This document shows positions 7,733 through 16,334 of a stretch of 35,059 nt of DNA, piece by piece. Source of the stretch: Planctomycetota bacterium (GTDB lineage Bacteria > Planctomycetota > Planctomycetia > Pirellulales > Pirellulaceae); NCBI GenBank assembly GCA_017303505.1, contig JAFLCP010000081.1, positions 1 through 35,059 of the forward strand, in the 5' to 3' direction. Each line of letters opens with the position of its first letter. Position 1 is the first letter of the stretch. The notes beneath the pieces were generated by a model. It was not told where the DNA came from, made no database searches, and saw only the letters and a program-made list of their open reading frames with translations. A program made the position numbers and the translations under genes.

Positions 7733-9292
7733 TTCGACGAACTGTTGGACGATTTCGAAGACGATGTCGCAAGTAGCGCCGTGGAAATCGAGGGTTTGAA
7801 ACTCTCGTTAGATGATGCGGAAGAAGTAGCCGATGACCTCTCTGTTGAAGAGGTGGCTGCGGAAGGCGAAGTACAAATAGACAGCGAAGAAGATTTGCTG
7901 GCTGGTGTCGACGAAGCGGAATCCTGGTCGGACGATCCGGTAAGAATGTATTTGACCCAAATGGGTGAAATACCTTTGCTGACTCGTCAAGAAGAAATCC
8001 GTCTCGCCAAGACCATCGAAGTGACTCGAAGACGTTTTCGCACCAAAATGTTGGAATGCGATTATGTGATGCAACATGCCTTCAAGATCCTGAAGCGTGT
8101 TCATAACAACGAACTCCCTTTCGATCGTACCGTCCAAGTCTCAGTGACTGATCGTCTTGAGAAGGACCAGATTTTGGGACGTATGCCCCACAATCTGAAA
8201 TCGCTGGAAGTCCTGCTGAAACGTTCTCGCCGCGATTATAAAACCGCGTTGAGCCGTTCGACACCAATGAAAAAACGACAAGAGGCTTGGAAAGCTCTGT
8301 CGCGCCGCCGTCGTAAAGCGGTTCGTTTGGTCGAAGAACTCGGCCTCCGAACCCAGCGAATCGAATTGCTCATCGAACCGCTGCTGAAACTCAGCCGCCG
8401 GCTTGATGAATTGCAATTGGATCTGAAACGATTGCAGCATGACAAAGCCCCTCCTTCGGTACGCGCAGAAATGCTTCGCGAGTATCGTCAGATCTTGATC
8501 CACACCCAAGAAACCCCACGAAGTTTGCGAAATCGCGTGAACTTGGTACGTCAGGTTTACACTGAATACCAACGCGCCAAGAAACAACTTTCCGAAGGTA
8601 ACTTGCGGTTGGTGGTTTCGATTGCCAAAAAGTATCGCAACCGCGGCTTGAGCTTCCTGGATCTAATCCAAGAAGGTAATGCTGGCCTGATGCGAGCTGT
8701 TGACAAATTCGAATATCGCCGTGGCTTCAAGTTCTGCACGTATGCAACTTGGTGGATTCGCCAAGCCATCACTCGCGCAGTAGCTGACCAGAGTCGCACG
8801 ATTCGCATTCCCGTTCACATGGTTGAAACCATGTCACGTGTTCGAAATGTGTCACGCCAACTGTTGCAGGAACTAGGTCGTGAACCCACGCTCGAAGAAA
8901 CGGCTCGTCGCGCCGAAACGACCGTCGAAGAAGCTCGACGCGTTCTCGCCATGAATCGTTATCCGATCAGCTTGGATCGCCCCGTAGGTAACAGTGAAGA
9001 TAGCCAATTCGGTGATTTATTGCCCGATGGAACGGCCGAAAGTCCGGCAATCGGTGCAGCTCAAGAGATGTTGCGTGATCGAATTAGCCGAGTCCTCAAA
9101 ACGCTCAGCTATCGTGAACGCGAGATTATCAAGTTGCGATATGGTTTAGGTGACGGTTACAGCTATACGTTGGAAGAAGTGGGACACATTTTCAAAGTGA
9201 CCCGCGAACGTATTCGCCAAATCGAAGCTAAGGCCGTTCGCAAATTGCAACAGCCTAGCCGTTCGCAAGAATTGGTTGGCTTTTTGGACTAG
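7730..9292 (+). CDS. rpoD: RNA polymerase sigma factor, RpoD/SigA-like (sigma-70 family)
   Basis: About 520 residues from the TTG at 7730. Region 1.2 starts at about residue 68 ([18 protein letters not shown]). Region 2 (about 288-360) has the core-binding and -10-reading stretch [40 protein letters not shown]. Region 3 follows as [21 protein letters not shown], and region 4 ends in the helix-turn-helix [28 protein letters not shown] (about 479-506). The C-terminal [11 protein letters not shown] is typical of primary sigma factors. Between 1.2 and 2 lies a long basic non-conserved region (about 100-285). The N-terminus is a short, strongly acidic tail rather than a recognisable region 1.1. 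Planctomycetes can carry several RpoD-like paralogues, so this may not be the sole housekeeping factor. It is a single gene ending in a strong terminator. Confidence 0.85.
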   Translation: MFDELLDDFEDDVASSAVEIEGLKLSLDDAEEVADDLSVEEVAAEGEVQIDSEEDLLAGVDEAESWSDDPVRMYLTQMGEIPLLTRQEEIRLAKTIEVTRRRFRTKMLECDYVMQHAFKILKRVHNNELPFDRTVQVSVTDRLEKDQILGRMPHNLKSLEVLLKRSRRDYKTALSRSTPMKKRQEAWKALSRRRRKAVRLVEELGLRTQRIELLIEPLLKLSRRLDELQLDLKRLQHDKAPPSVRAEMLREYRQILIHTQETPRSLRNRVNLVRQVYTEYQRAKKQLSEGNLRLVVSIAKKYRNRGLSFLDLIQEGNAGLMRAVDKFEYRRGFKFCTYATWWIRQAITRAVADQSRTIRIPVHMVETMSRVRNVSRQLLQELGREPTLEETARRAETTVEEARRVLAMNRYPISLDRPVGNSEDSQFGDLLPDGTAESPAIGAAQEMLRDRISRVLKTLSYREREIIKLRYGLGDGYSYTLEEVGHIFKVTRERIRQIEAKAVRKLQQPSRSQELVGFLD

Positions 9293-9397
9293 TTGATTTT
9301 GGGACAATCGCTTCAAGCGGTTCGAACGAATCAAATCGGACCCGTCAACATTTCCATTTAGATCGCATCTACTTAGTCACATCAAATGTTCAAATTA

Positions 9398-9431
9398 GGG
9401 GAGCAGGCTCACAAGCTTGTTCCCCTTTTTT
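9398..9431 (+). terminator. Rho-independent terminator after the sigma-factor gene
   Basis: A 12-bp stem with two G-U pairs, GGGGAGCAGGCT with AGCTTGTTCCCC and a CACA loop, is followed by six T. It lies about 105 bp after the sigma stop. Because it overlaps the first possible codons of the next open frame, it rules out the far-upstream start (9417) for the TPR/GT9 gene. Confidence 0.92.
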
Positions 9432-9518
9432 CGTTATCGCACCAATCGATTTTCCCTCTGCGAGCCGAATACTAGAATACAAACTCTCTCTTCGAATTCA
9501 GTGGCAGGTGATTTACGC

Positions 9519-10934
9519 ATGGCGGGGCAAATCGAAATGACTACTCCAGCTCAATGGCTCCAACAAGGCTGGGCCCACCATCAGAAGAAACAGCTCGCTT
9601 TGGCGGAAGAGTTGTACAATAAGGCCCTCGCAATCGATCCCCAAAATGCTAATGCCTACTGCTATCTCGGCATCTTGCATTACGATCGCAAAGCGTATCA
9701 AGAATCGATCAACGCTTATCAACAGGCTTTACGAATTCAACCCATCTTCCCGGTTGCGTGGAATAATCTAGGCAATTCACTGCGGCATGTAGGGCAACCC
9801 GAAGCGGCAGAAATCGCTTTCCTGCAAGCGATCGCTCAAAAGCCCGAGTACGTCAATGCACACAAGAATCGGGGTACCTTGCACGTTTGGGAAGGGAAGA
9901 TTGATCTAGCCAAAGAATGTTATCGCAACGCTGTTAAGTTCGGCCCAGCCGACCCCGAGTTGTTGCGCAACATGGGGATCATCGAACTGCTCCAGGGTAA
10001 TTACCGAGAAGGCTGGCCTCTCTATCGTCACCGTTGGAATGTAGGTGATTTGCGCCGACCCAATGTGTCAGCACCCGTATGGCAAGGCGAAGATCCCAAA
10101 GGCAAAACCTTTTTGCTGTACCCCGAGCAAGGACTCGGCGACACCATCCACTTCGTCCGCACGGCCCGCTGGCTAAAAGAGCTTGGTGCTCGCACGATTG
10201 TCCAGTGCCAACCCTCTCTGTTGGGCTTACTTCGCAGTTGCGCTGGAATCGACCAGTTGATCACCACCAGTGACATGCCCAACGAAACGATTGATTATCA
10301 AGCCTCGTTAATCGATGTTGCCGATCGACTTACGTTCCTCACCGGTGAGGTTCCCTCCGAGCCCCCTTATTTGAAAGTGCCCAAAGAGCTAGTCGACTAC
10401 TGGGGACAGAATTTTGCGCGATACAAAAATCAGCCGCGCGTCGCTCTAGTTTGGAGCGGTAATCCGGATCATGCCGCCGATCATTATCGCAGCGCTTCAA
10501 TCGAGGCCCTAGCTCCCTTGGGGCAACTCAAGGGGATCCATTGGATCAGCCTGCAATTGGGTGTGTCTCAAGCTGAAGCGTCGCGATGGCAAGGACGCGA
10601 TCCGTTGATGGTCCTGGAAGGGAATGTCGATAAACGCCACGGTGCCTTTATGGACACTGCGGCTATTCTCCATCATGTCGACTTGCTCATCTCTGTGGAC
10701 ACTTCTGTAGCGCATGTCGCTGGTGCCATCGGGGTCCCCACTTGGTTAGCGTTGAGTCATGTTCCCGATTGGCGATGGTTGCGCGACAACCCCACAACGG
10801 TTTGGTATCCGAAGCATCATCTCTTCCGTCAAGAGAAGCCTCGCGATTGGCAGAGTGTCTTCACTGCTATGCGTGACACACTGGCACTGCAAATGAAACT
10901 CGTCGAGATCGATCGCAAATCGGTGGCTACCTAA
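9519..10934 (+). CDS. TPR protein with C-terminal GT9-like glycosyltransferase domain
   Basis: A 471-residue protein. Residues about 10-175 contain four to five tetratricopeptide repeats, for example AEELYNKALAIDPQNANAY. Residues about 195-460 resemble the glycosyltransferase family 9 (heptosyltransferase-like) fold: YPEQGLGDTIHFVRTARWL at the N-terminal end and SVDTSVAHVAGAIGVPTWLAL (Asp394-Thr395) at the nucleotide-sugar site. Such fusions may glycosylate protein or envelope components; donor and acceptor are unknown. I start it at ATG 9519, preceded by a purine-rich GGCAGGTG; ATG 9537 is an alternative. It has no signal peptide, so it should be cytoplasmic. It is monocistronic and converges on the cyclase gene with 27 bp between them. 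Confidence 0.82.
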   Translation: MAGQIEMTTPAQWLQQGWAHHQKKQLALAEELYNKALAIDPQNANAYCYLGILHYDRKAYQESINAYQQALRIQPIFPVAWNNLGNSLRHVGQPEAAEIAFLQAIAQKPEYVNAHKNRGTLHVWEGKIDLAKECYRNAVKFGPADPELLRNMGIIELLQGNYREGWPLYRHRWNVGDLRRPNVSAPVWQGEDPKGKTFLLYPEQGLGDTIHFVRTARWLKELGARTIVQCQPSLLGLLRSCAGIDQLITTSDMPNETIDYQASLIDVADRLTFLTGEVPSEPPYLKVPKELVDYWGQNFARYKNQPRVALVWSGNPDHAADHYRSASIEALAPLGQLKGIHWISLQLGVSQAEASRWQGRDPLMVLEGNVDKRHGAFMDTAAILHHVDLLISVDTSVAHVAGAIGVPTWLALSHVPDWRWLRDNPTTVWYPKHHLFRQEKPRDWQSVFTAMRDTLALQMKLVEIDRKSVAT

Positions 10935-10961
10935 CGAACGCCGCCGCATTGGCTGAGGTGT

Positions 10962-12896
10962 TTACTTCGACTGCATTCGAATCACGCCATTCCAATCAGG
11001 AGGCGGCACGCGCGAATGGCTTGCGATGTATACAGTCAGAAAATCTTTGACCTCATCATCGGCGGGGACTTGATGCAATAACCGAAATGCATCGCTCCAT
11101 TTGCCTGCTTGAAAACAAACCACAGCTTGCTCAAAAATATCCAAGTCTCGCTGACTCAAGGGACTATCAGTACCTTCAGGCGGAAGGAGCTCATGAATCC
11201 ACACCGGTTGCGTTAAGCCAGCCGGTAGTACTTGGGCTAACCTTCGAGTCCGGATTTGTTTGTCATTGAGATGCTGCTTCGCGAGCTTGGCCGTCGCTTC
11301 ATCGATGACGATGGGAGCATGGACGTATTTGGTAAGGCCTTCTAAGCGCGATGCTAGGTTTACCACCGGACCAAAGACGGTAACTTTCACCTGATCTGTT
11401 GTACCGATTCGTCCAGCAACCGCTTTCCCCGAGGCGATGCCAATACCGACTCGGAAATCTTGCAACGCGTGATTGGTTTGTTGACTAGCGGATTCAAATT
11501 CGGCCCGAATCGCTAAGGCGGCCAAGCAGGCGTTGGTCACAGAAGTGTGTGGATCGCCAATGGGCCATCCCCAGAAACCCATCGCCGCATCACCATGGAA
11601 ATCGCCAACGACGCCACCCATTCGCAATACTTGGCTGGTGGTGACACCCAATGCGACCGAAACGCGTTTCAGTAGTTCCAATAAGTTCTCCGCCGACTCT
11701 TCACTCCGCTTAGAGAAACCACGCAAGTCGCAGAACAGCACCGATACATCGGCCTCGCGCGGTTCAAGTACTTGTTCGGGATCACGCTGGGCGAGTGCAT
11801 TCAAGACAACAGGGGAGAAAAACGGACGTAGGCTCTGTTGGCGTTGATGCAACAAGCGATTGAGTCGCAAGGAACCAAGTGTAGTAGCCAATAGTTCGGT
11901 GAACTTTAAGTCGTCTTGCAATTCGTCCGCCATTGCCGATTCAGGCGATGAAGCTGTTTGACGCAAAGAGTCATCGAAATTTCCTGCCACATAAATGGTC
12001 CAGTCGCGCGTATCACCTTGCGGTAGCGGAACACAAAAGGCCCAATCGATATTCTCGCTCTGGGTATAGTTGGCACCCGGGATGGAATCTGATGCAGGCC
12101 CGCTAGTTGGCCCGCTAGTTGGACTGCTCGAATGTTGCCATAGATGCAAGATGCTCTGCTTGGTTGTAATAGCTTTTTGGATCAACTGCCCGCTTGGGTT
12201 AAAATCGTGACCCGTTAAAACTCGAGCATCCCAGTGCATGATCTCAAGTTCTTTGTCGGAAAGTTTCCGGGTGTTGGCTGTTTTCTTACCTTCCGGAACA
12301 TCGACATTATTGCTTTCACCAGCAGCTATGAGTGCGACCCAATTAGCGCGGGTAACCGAATGCAATAAGAGATTCACCACTCGCAAGCAGAGTTCTTCGT
12401 CGCTGCCACTCACGCCAATGATCTCGGGCAGACGATTGAGCGCTTCAACGCGGCTCGATGAATCGCGATATCGTGTCTGTCGAAGTTGTTCTTGGGTAAA
12501 CGCATGCTCGGTCACCGCATAAGGATGGCTGCGATTGACTTGTGCATGTTGTCTCACGACCGTGAATGTTGTTTGGCCAATAACAAAATGTTCACCTACT
12601 TGGCATACAAACTTGTCTTGTTTATCCCCTTGGAAAAAAATGGGATTTCGGCCTTCTGCGAGCCGTTCCACGTAAAGACCTTCGCCGGTCCAGCGAATCA
12701 AGGCGTGCTTTCGGGATACGCGATCATCCCAAGGGGTGTTCCAATTTCCTTGATTTCTTCCCAGCGTGATCCCTGCATCCCAATCCACGATAGAATCGGT
12801 CGCTTTCGCATCACCCAACCTAGCCAAATTACGGCGCCAGCGATGTTGGGATTGTTGACCTTGGGCGATGAGAAATATCTGTTGTTCGTTGGACAT
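10962..12896 (-). CDS. Class III adenylate/guanylate cyclase with N-terminal FHA domain
   Basis: A 644-residue signalling protein. An FHA domain lies at about 42-118 (Gly46-Arg47, then Ser61-Arg62-Lys63-His64), which should bind phosphothreonine proteins. A GAF-like region follows at about 150-345 (weaker evidence). The class III cyclase domain lies at about 381-540, with metal-binding Asp390 in VLFCDLRGFS and Asp436 in GDAAMGFWG, and transition-state Asn513 and Arg517 in NLASRLEG. The C-terminal 80 residues look TPR-like. The usual base-selecting residues are not typical: the stretch before GDAAM reads GGVVGDFH and the second position is Pro510, so ATP versus GTP use is open. A short TSGP repeat lies at 260-267. 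There is no membrane segment. The gene diverges from the small protein gene at 13034. The FHA domain suggests Ser/Thr kinase input. Confidence 0.88.
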   Translation of the reverse strand: MSNEQQIFLIAQGQQSQHRWRRNLARLGDAKATDSIVDWDAGITLGRNQGNWNTPWDDRVSRKHALIRWTGEGLYVERLAEGRNPIFFQGDKQDKFVCQVGEHFVIGQTTFTVVRQHAQVNRSHPYAVTEHAFTQEQLRQTRYRDSSSRVEALNRLPEIIGVSGSDEELCLRVVNLLLHSVTRANWVALIAAGESNNVDVPEGKKTANTRKLSDKELEIMHWDARVLTGHDFNPSGQLIQKAITTKQSILHLWQHSSSPTSGPTSGPASDSIPGANYTQSENIDWAFCVPLPQGDTRDWTIYVAGNFDDSLRQTASSPESAMADELQDDLKFTELLATTLGSLRLNRLLHQRQQSLRPFFSPVVLNALAQRDPEQVLEPREADVSVLFCDLRGFSKRSEESAENLLELLKRVSVALGVTTSQVLRMGGVVGDFHGDAAMGFWGWPIGDPHTSVTNACLAALAIRAEFESASQQTNHALQDFRVGIGIASGKAVAGRIGTTDQVKVTVFGPVVNLASRLEGLTKYVHAPIVIDEATAKLAKQHLNDKQIRTRRLAQVLPAGLTQPVWIHELLPPEGTDSPLSQRDLDIFEQAVVCFQAGKWSDAFRLLHQVPADDEVKDFLTVYIASHSRVPPPDWNGVIRMQSK

Positions 12897-13033
12897 TACC
12901 AGCTCAAATCGACGAATGGATCGGCCTTGGAACCGTGAATCGGGCTACTGACCGCCTGTTACAGTGTAGACACCGCATCTAAAATAGCCATTATTGCCAG
13001 TAAAGTGTACATCGATCTGGTTGGAGTAGCACC

Positions 13034-13396
13034 GTGACAGGACAAAATGAATTGCAACAAAAAATGCTGGAACTCGACCAGCAGTTAAGTCATGTATGGA
13101 TGGTGCGAACTTTTTTGAAACATAGCGACGAGGCTGCTGAAGACGAAGAGTTAGCTGAAGTTCATCGCGAGCTCTATGATTTCATGTTGGCGCTCGGGCC
13201 TTCTATCGATAGCGGGGATTACGAAAATTACATGAAGCTGGCGAACAAAAAGTTCTCTAAGCTTCGTGGGGCCTTGAGGCTGTTCGCTGAAATTCAGCCC
13301 GAGATATCTGGGCACATGAACTTTAAGATGGCGCTCAAATCGCTTACCCTAGCTGTTCAGCAAATTGCCAAGATCTTAGGGCGTGAGAGCGAATAA
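13034..13396 (+). CDS. Small helical protein of unknown function
   Basis: A 120-residue protein with GTG start at 13034, supported by GGAG at 13023-13026 with a 7-nt spacer and by a terminator directly after the stop. It is predicted to be almost entirely helical and charged, with no Cys pair, signal peptide or membrane segment. I recognise no family. The stretch WMVRTFLKHSDEAAEDEELAEVHRELYDFMLALG looks conserved in style, so the protein is probably real. It diverges from the cyclase gene with 137 bp between starts, which must hold promoters for both; a shared regulator is possible but not shown. Confidence 0.7.
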   Translation: MTGQNELQQKMLELDQQLSHVWMVRTFLKHSDEAAEDEELAEVHRELYDFMLALGPSIDSGDYENYMKLANKKFSKLRGALRLFAEIQPEISGHMNFKMALKSLTLAVQQIAKILGRESE

Positions 13397-13431
13397 AAAA
13401 GCCGCGTTACATTCAAGTAACAACGGCTTTT
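13397..13431. terminator. Bidirectional terminator between the small-protein gene and the TPR-redoxin gene
   Basis: The stem has AAAAGCCG with CGGCTTTT and an inner GTTAC with GTAAC, separated by a small internal bulge. It is flanked by A on the left and T on the right, so it can terminate the plus-strand gene ending at 13396 and the minus-strand gene ending at 13465. Confidence 0.85.
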
Positions 13432-13464
13432 CGTTTATGTTGTTTGTTTCAGTGCGATGATTTT

Positions 13465-15834
13465 TCAGCGTGTTGTATTGCTGTTAGAGATCAGTTTAAG
13501 TTGGCGTTGGAACTCTTTTAAGACAAAGTCGGGGTCCATAAAGGGCTCGTGGCCAATGTCTTGCCAAAGTACTTTGCCATCAGGCCCTATCGCAAAGGTG
13601 CCATGCAAAGGCTGTTGTTCGAAGTCATCGAAACAGCGATAGGCTTGAAACGATCGCAAAAATGGATCGGCGTTGAGTTTCAAGTGGAGTGGCTTTTCCA
13701 AATTCTTCATCGCTTCTTGCAGAGATTCGAGCGATTCAGTGCTAATCGCAATCACATCGATTCCTGCTTTTTCAAACTCGGCTAATTTGGGATCAAACTT
13801 GTGCAACTGTTCGACGCAGTGTAAGCAACCAAAACCGAGATAGAAAAGGACAACAACAGGTTTGCCTTGGAGTTGCTTATTGGTGAAGACTTCTCCGCTG
13901 CTGGTTTGCACAACCCAATCCGGTGCTGAATAATGAGTCCAATGCAGTGGCCCCAGCAAATCGAGAGCGGGGCGTTCGCCGATGTCTTTGGCTGGAACGT
14001 ATGGAGCAGCCCAGGTTTTGCCGTAGCCCAACTTCTCTCCCAGTGGAACGAGACGCGAGAGCAACGGTGTATCTAGATCCGCCGTGCACGCCAGGACTCG
14101 GGCGCGATCGAACATCTCTTTGGCTTTAGCATCGTTCTTCTGCTGCTCGTAGATCCAAGCAGCGCTGGCAAGCGGCAGCAACTCATCGGGATGTCTTTGG
14201 ATTTCTTCTTCGATCTTCTTGTTGGCTTCTTCGGTCTTACCCGCCAGTGCCATCCATTCGATTTCTTGGAGCGCATCGTGGCTACCCGATTTTCCAAGCT
14301 TTTCTGCCGCTGTAGCAAACTGATTCGACAAGGCGTCTTTGTAGGCGTCAATGTACGCTAAAGCCTCTTCGATCGACTTGCGTTCCCGTTCCAAATTGCT
14401 CTTTCGGTTTTTGTCCTCTTGTTGTTTCTTATCAAAGGCTTGGAGTGCTTGTTTCTGCCATTCTTGCGTGGCGTCCCATTTTGCAGGAGCAGGTGGTTCT
14501 TCAGACAATAACTCAATATCTAGGTTGCGACTCTTGAGCCAATCGTTGAGTTGGCTTACCTCTGAGTCTGCAGACTGCTTGGCATGGAGTTTGGCAACGG
14601 CGATGAGGCGAAGATTGGTTAGTTGCTCATTCAGCGAACCATCATGGTCGAGATACACCGAATCACTCAACTTGAGTGCTTCATCCCACAGGCGATACAT
14701 TTCCAATGTTTCAAACAATCGGCGTCGACCGTAACCTGTGCTCCCATAACCTCCGACCGAATTGTATTTCGGATGGCGTGGTAACGAGATCATATTCTTG
14801 GACAAAGAAAGCGCGTCGTTGACTCGTCCAATGTAGCGCAGATTGCGAATCAGCCATTCATTGTTGTGAGCGAAATTGTGAATTTGATCGGGCAGAATTC
14901 GATCGCGAATCATGTGGGCATGATCAACACGAGCTGACGCTTCTTGCTGATATACTGCATCGTGATAGCGATGAAGTTTAGAGTAAGTATGACCTGGCAT
15001 GTGCCACATGTGAGCAATGCCTGGGGAGCTTGGGCCTGCTTTGGCGGCCGAGTCCAGCGCTTTGGTAGGTTTGCGACCATCCCACAAATGGATTCGGAAA
15101 TGATGGGCGGGATGCATCGGATTCGCTTTGAAGATCTCATCCAATAATGCATCTGCGGCCAAGTAACTTTCAATTGGCAATTCTTCCCGTTCGCCTTCCC
15201 AAAGCTTCAACGTGATTAGGGCTTTGGCTTCCACATCATCTGGAAATTCGAGCGATATGTCTTCGAGGTCGCGGAGATACTCTCGAATTCGTTGCTGTGG
15301 TTTACGTCGATTCTTTTCTTCTTTCTCGTCGGTCAAATATTTCGCCAACGCATCGATATATTTAGCTTCGCGAGGTGTCGCTTGGCTATGTCGCTTCTTA
15401 GCTTCTTCGATGAGCTTTTGGGCGCGGGAGCGATTGTTGGTATTGGCTAATGCCATACCCCAATAGTTCATCGCACAGTTCGGATCGATCGCTGCTGCTT
15501 GTCGAAAGGATCGCTCCGCTTCGAAGTACCAAAAGCCATGTAGCTGTGCGATTCCTTGATTAAAGAATCTTTGTGCCAAAGGGCTGGCTGTGGTGATGGG
15601 GAAATTGACTTTGCCCATGCCTGGCATGAGATAGGCTGCGGAGCGCGGCCCATCATTGAAGGCTTCACCATGCATGGAGTGCCCGGCCGCCAGTGTTGGA
15701 GGTTCGGCTGGCTTAGACTCAGTTGGCTTAACTTCGTTTGCGGGCTCCTGGGGAGCAGCTTTGGCAAAGCTGTTAAAGCCTAGAAGGGTTGCGAACAACG
15801 CGGTGCGAAAACAAAGCAAGTATCGATTCTTCAT
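13465..15834 (-). CDS. Exported TPR protein with C-terminal thioredoxin-like (redoxin) domain
   Basis: A 789-residue protein. Residues 1-27 form a signal peptide (MKNRYLLCFRTALFATLLGF, then NSFAKA). A long helical TPR-type region (about 60-600) is rich in histidines (HPAHHFRIHLWDG, HMWHMPGHTYSKLHRYHDAV). The C-terminal AhpC/TSA-type domain (about 630-780) has an active-site pair Cys670 and Cys673 in GFGCLHCVEQL. The protein probably acts in the periplasm in a thiol-redox or peroxide role; partners are unknown. ATG 15834 overlaps the stop of the preceding gene (ATGA), which fixes the start and implies translational coupling. The much longer frame extending upstream to 16068 is a shadow of that other gene. 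A bidirectional terminator follows. Confidence 0.82.
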   Translation of the reverse strand: MKNRYLLCFRTALFATLLGFNSFAKAAPQEPANEVKPTESKPAEPPTLAAGHSMHGEAFNDGPRSAAYLMPGMGKVNFPITTASPLAQRFFNQGIAQLHGFWYFEAERSFRQAAAIDPNCAMNYWGMALANTNNRSRAQKLIEEAKKRHSQATPREAKYIDALAKYLTDEKEEKNRRKPQQRIREYLRDLEDISLEFPDDVEAKALITLKLWEGEREELPIESYLAADALLDEIFKANPMHPAHHFRIHLWDGRKPTKALDSAAKAGPSSPGIAHMWHMPGHTYSKLHRYHDAVYQQEASARVDHAHMIRDRILPDQIHNFAHNNEWLIRNLRYIGRVNDALSLSKNMISLPRHPKYNSVGGYGSTGYGRRRLFETLEMYRLWDEALKLSDSVYLDHDGSLNEQLTNLRLIAVAKLHAKQSADSEVSQLNDWLKSRNLDIELLSEEPPAPAKWDATQEWQKQALQAFDKKQQEDKNRKSNLERERKSIEEALAYIDAYKDALSNQFATAAEKLGKSGSHDALQEIEWMALAGKTEEANKKIEEEIQRHPDELLPLASAAWIYEQQKNDAKAKEMFDRARVLACTADLDTPLLSRLVPLGEKLGYGKTWAAPYVPAKDIGERPALDLLGPLHWTHYSAPDWVVQTSSGEVFTNKQLQGKPVVVLFYLGFGCLHCVEQLHKFDPKLAEFEKAGIDVIAISTESLESLQEAMKNLEKPLHLKLNADPFLRSFQAYRCFDDFEQQPLHGTFAIGPDGKVLWQDIGHEPFMDPDFVLKEFQRQLKLISNSNTTR

Positions 15835-16280
15835 GGATCTTTTGCAGGTGGGGGCGTGTCTTGGGCGGGGCCTAAAACTTGGATTTGTTCCGTAAAATCT
15901 GGACCTGTAATTGTAATCGAAGAGTTTTCCATAAAGAACGAAATTGCATCGATAACCGTCGAATCTGTTGCCGGAAGTACCCAATCGGTGGAGATTGGAC
16001 CGGATGGGCGGTCCCAGCCAAGTAGGGTAACCTCGTCTTTCGTGGCCCAGCGTGCGGAATCGTCCCATGCAGACCAGTTGCTCTCCCCTACCCTGCCCGT
16101 TTCTGAATTCAGGAATCCAGGCGGTTGAGTGGTATCTGGTGTTGCCCAGTACGCATCACATTCATCGCACAAAACGATGGGGAGCTCCGGGGTGCAACCA
16201 CCGCACCAGCGAACGCGACATTGGCCCCCTTCGCATACCGGGCAAGTTCCCAGCGATTCATGGAGTTGAGGTTCATTCAT
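15831..16280 (-). CDS. Cysteine-rich protein of unknown function (zinc-binding N-terminus)
   Basis: A 149-residue protein. The first 45 residues contain seven cysteines, in the pattern Cys13-x2-Cys16, Cys21, Cys26-x2-Cys29, Cys38-x2-Cys41, probably one or two zinc-ribbon sites. The rest (46-149) is acidic, with several tryptophans and no Cys, and has no recognisable fold. There is no signal peptide or membrane segment. Its stop overlaps the start of the TPR-redoxin gene by four bases, and it starts 54 bp after the stop of the EndoU-like gene, so it is probably the middle gene of an operon. I do not recognise the family. It may serve as a cytoplasmic adaptor, but that is speculation. Confidence 0.7.
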   Translation of the reverse strand: MNEPQLHESLGTCPVCEGGQCRVRWCGGCTPELPIVLCDECDAYWATPDTTQPPGFLNSETGRVGESNWSAWDDSARWATKDEVTLLGWDRPSGPISTDWVLPATDSTVIDAISFFMENSSITITGPDFTEQIQVLGPAQDTPPPAKDP

Positions 16281-16334
16281 CGGTTTCTACTTTCTATACA
16301 TGCACACACAAACTTGGGGCAAACACATCAAGCA

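Noticed and set aside
9417-9518. Upstream start for the TPR/GT9 gene
   Set aside because: It would begin inside the sigma-factor terminator, and TPR sequence starts only after ATG 9519.
15835-16068. N-terminal extension of the TPR-redoxin gene
   Set aside because: It overlaps the Cys-rich gene in another frame and places 78 residues before a clear signal peptide.
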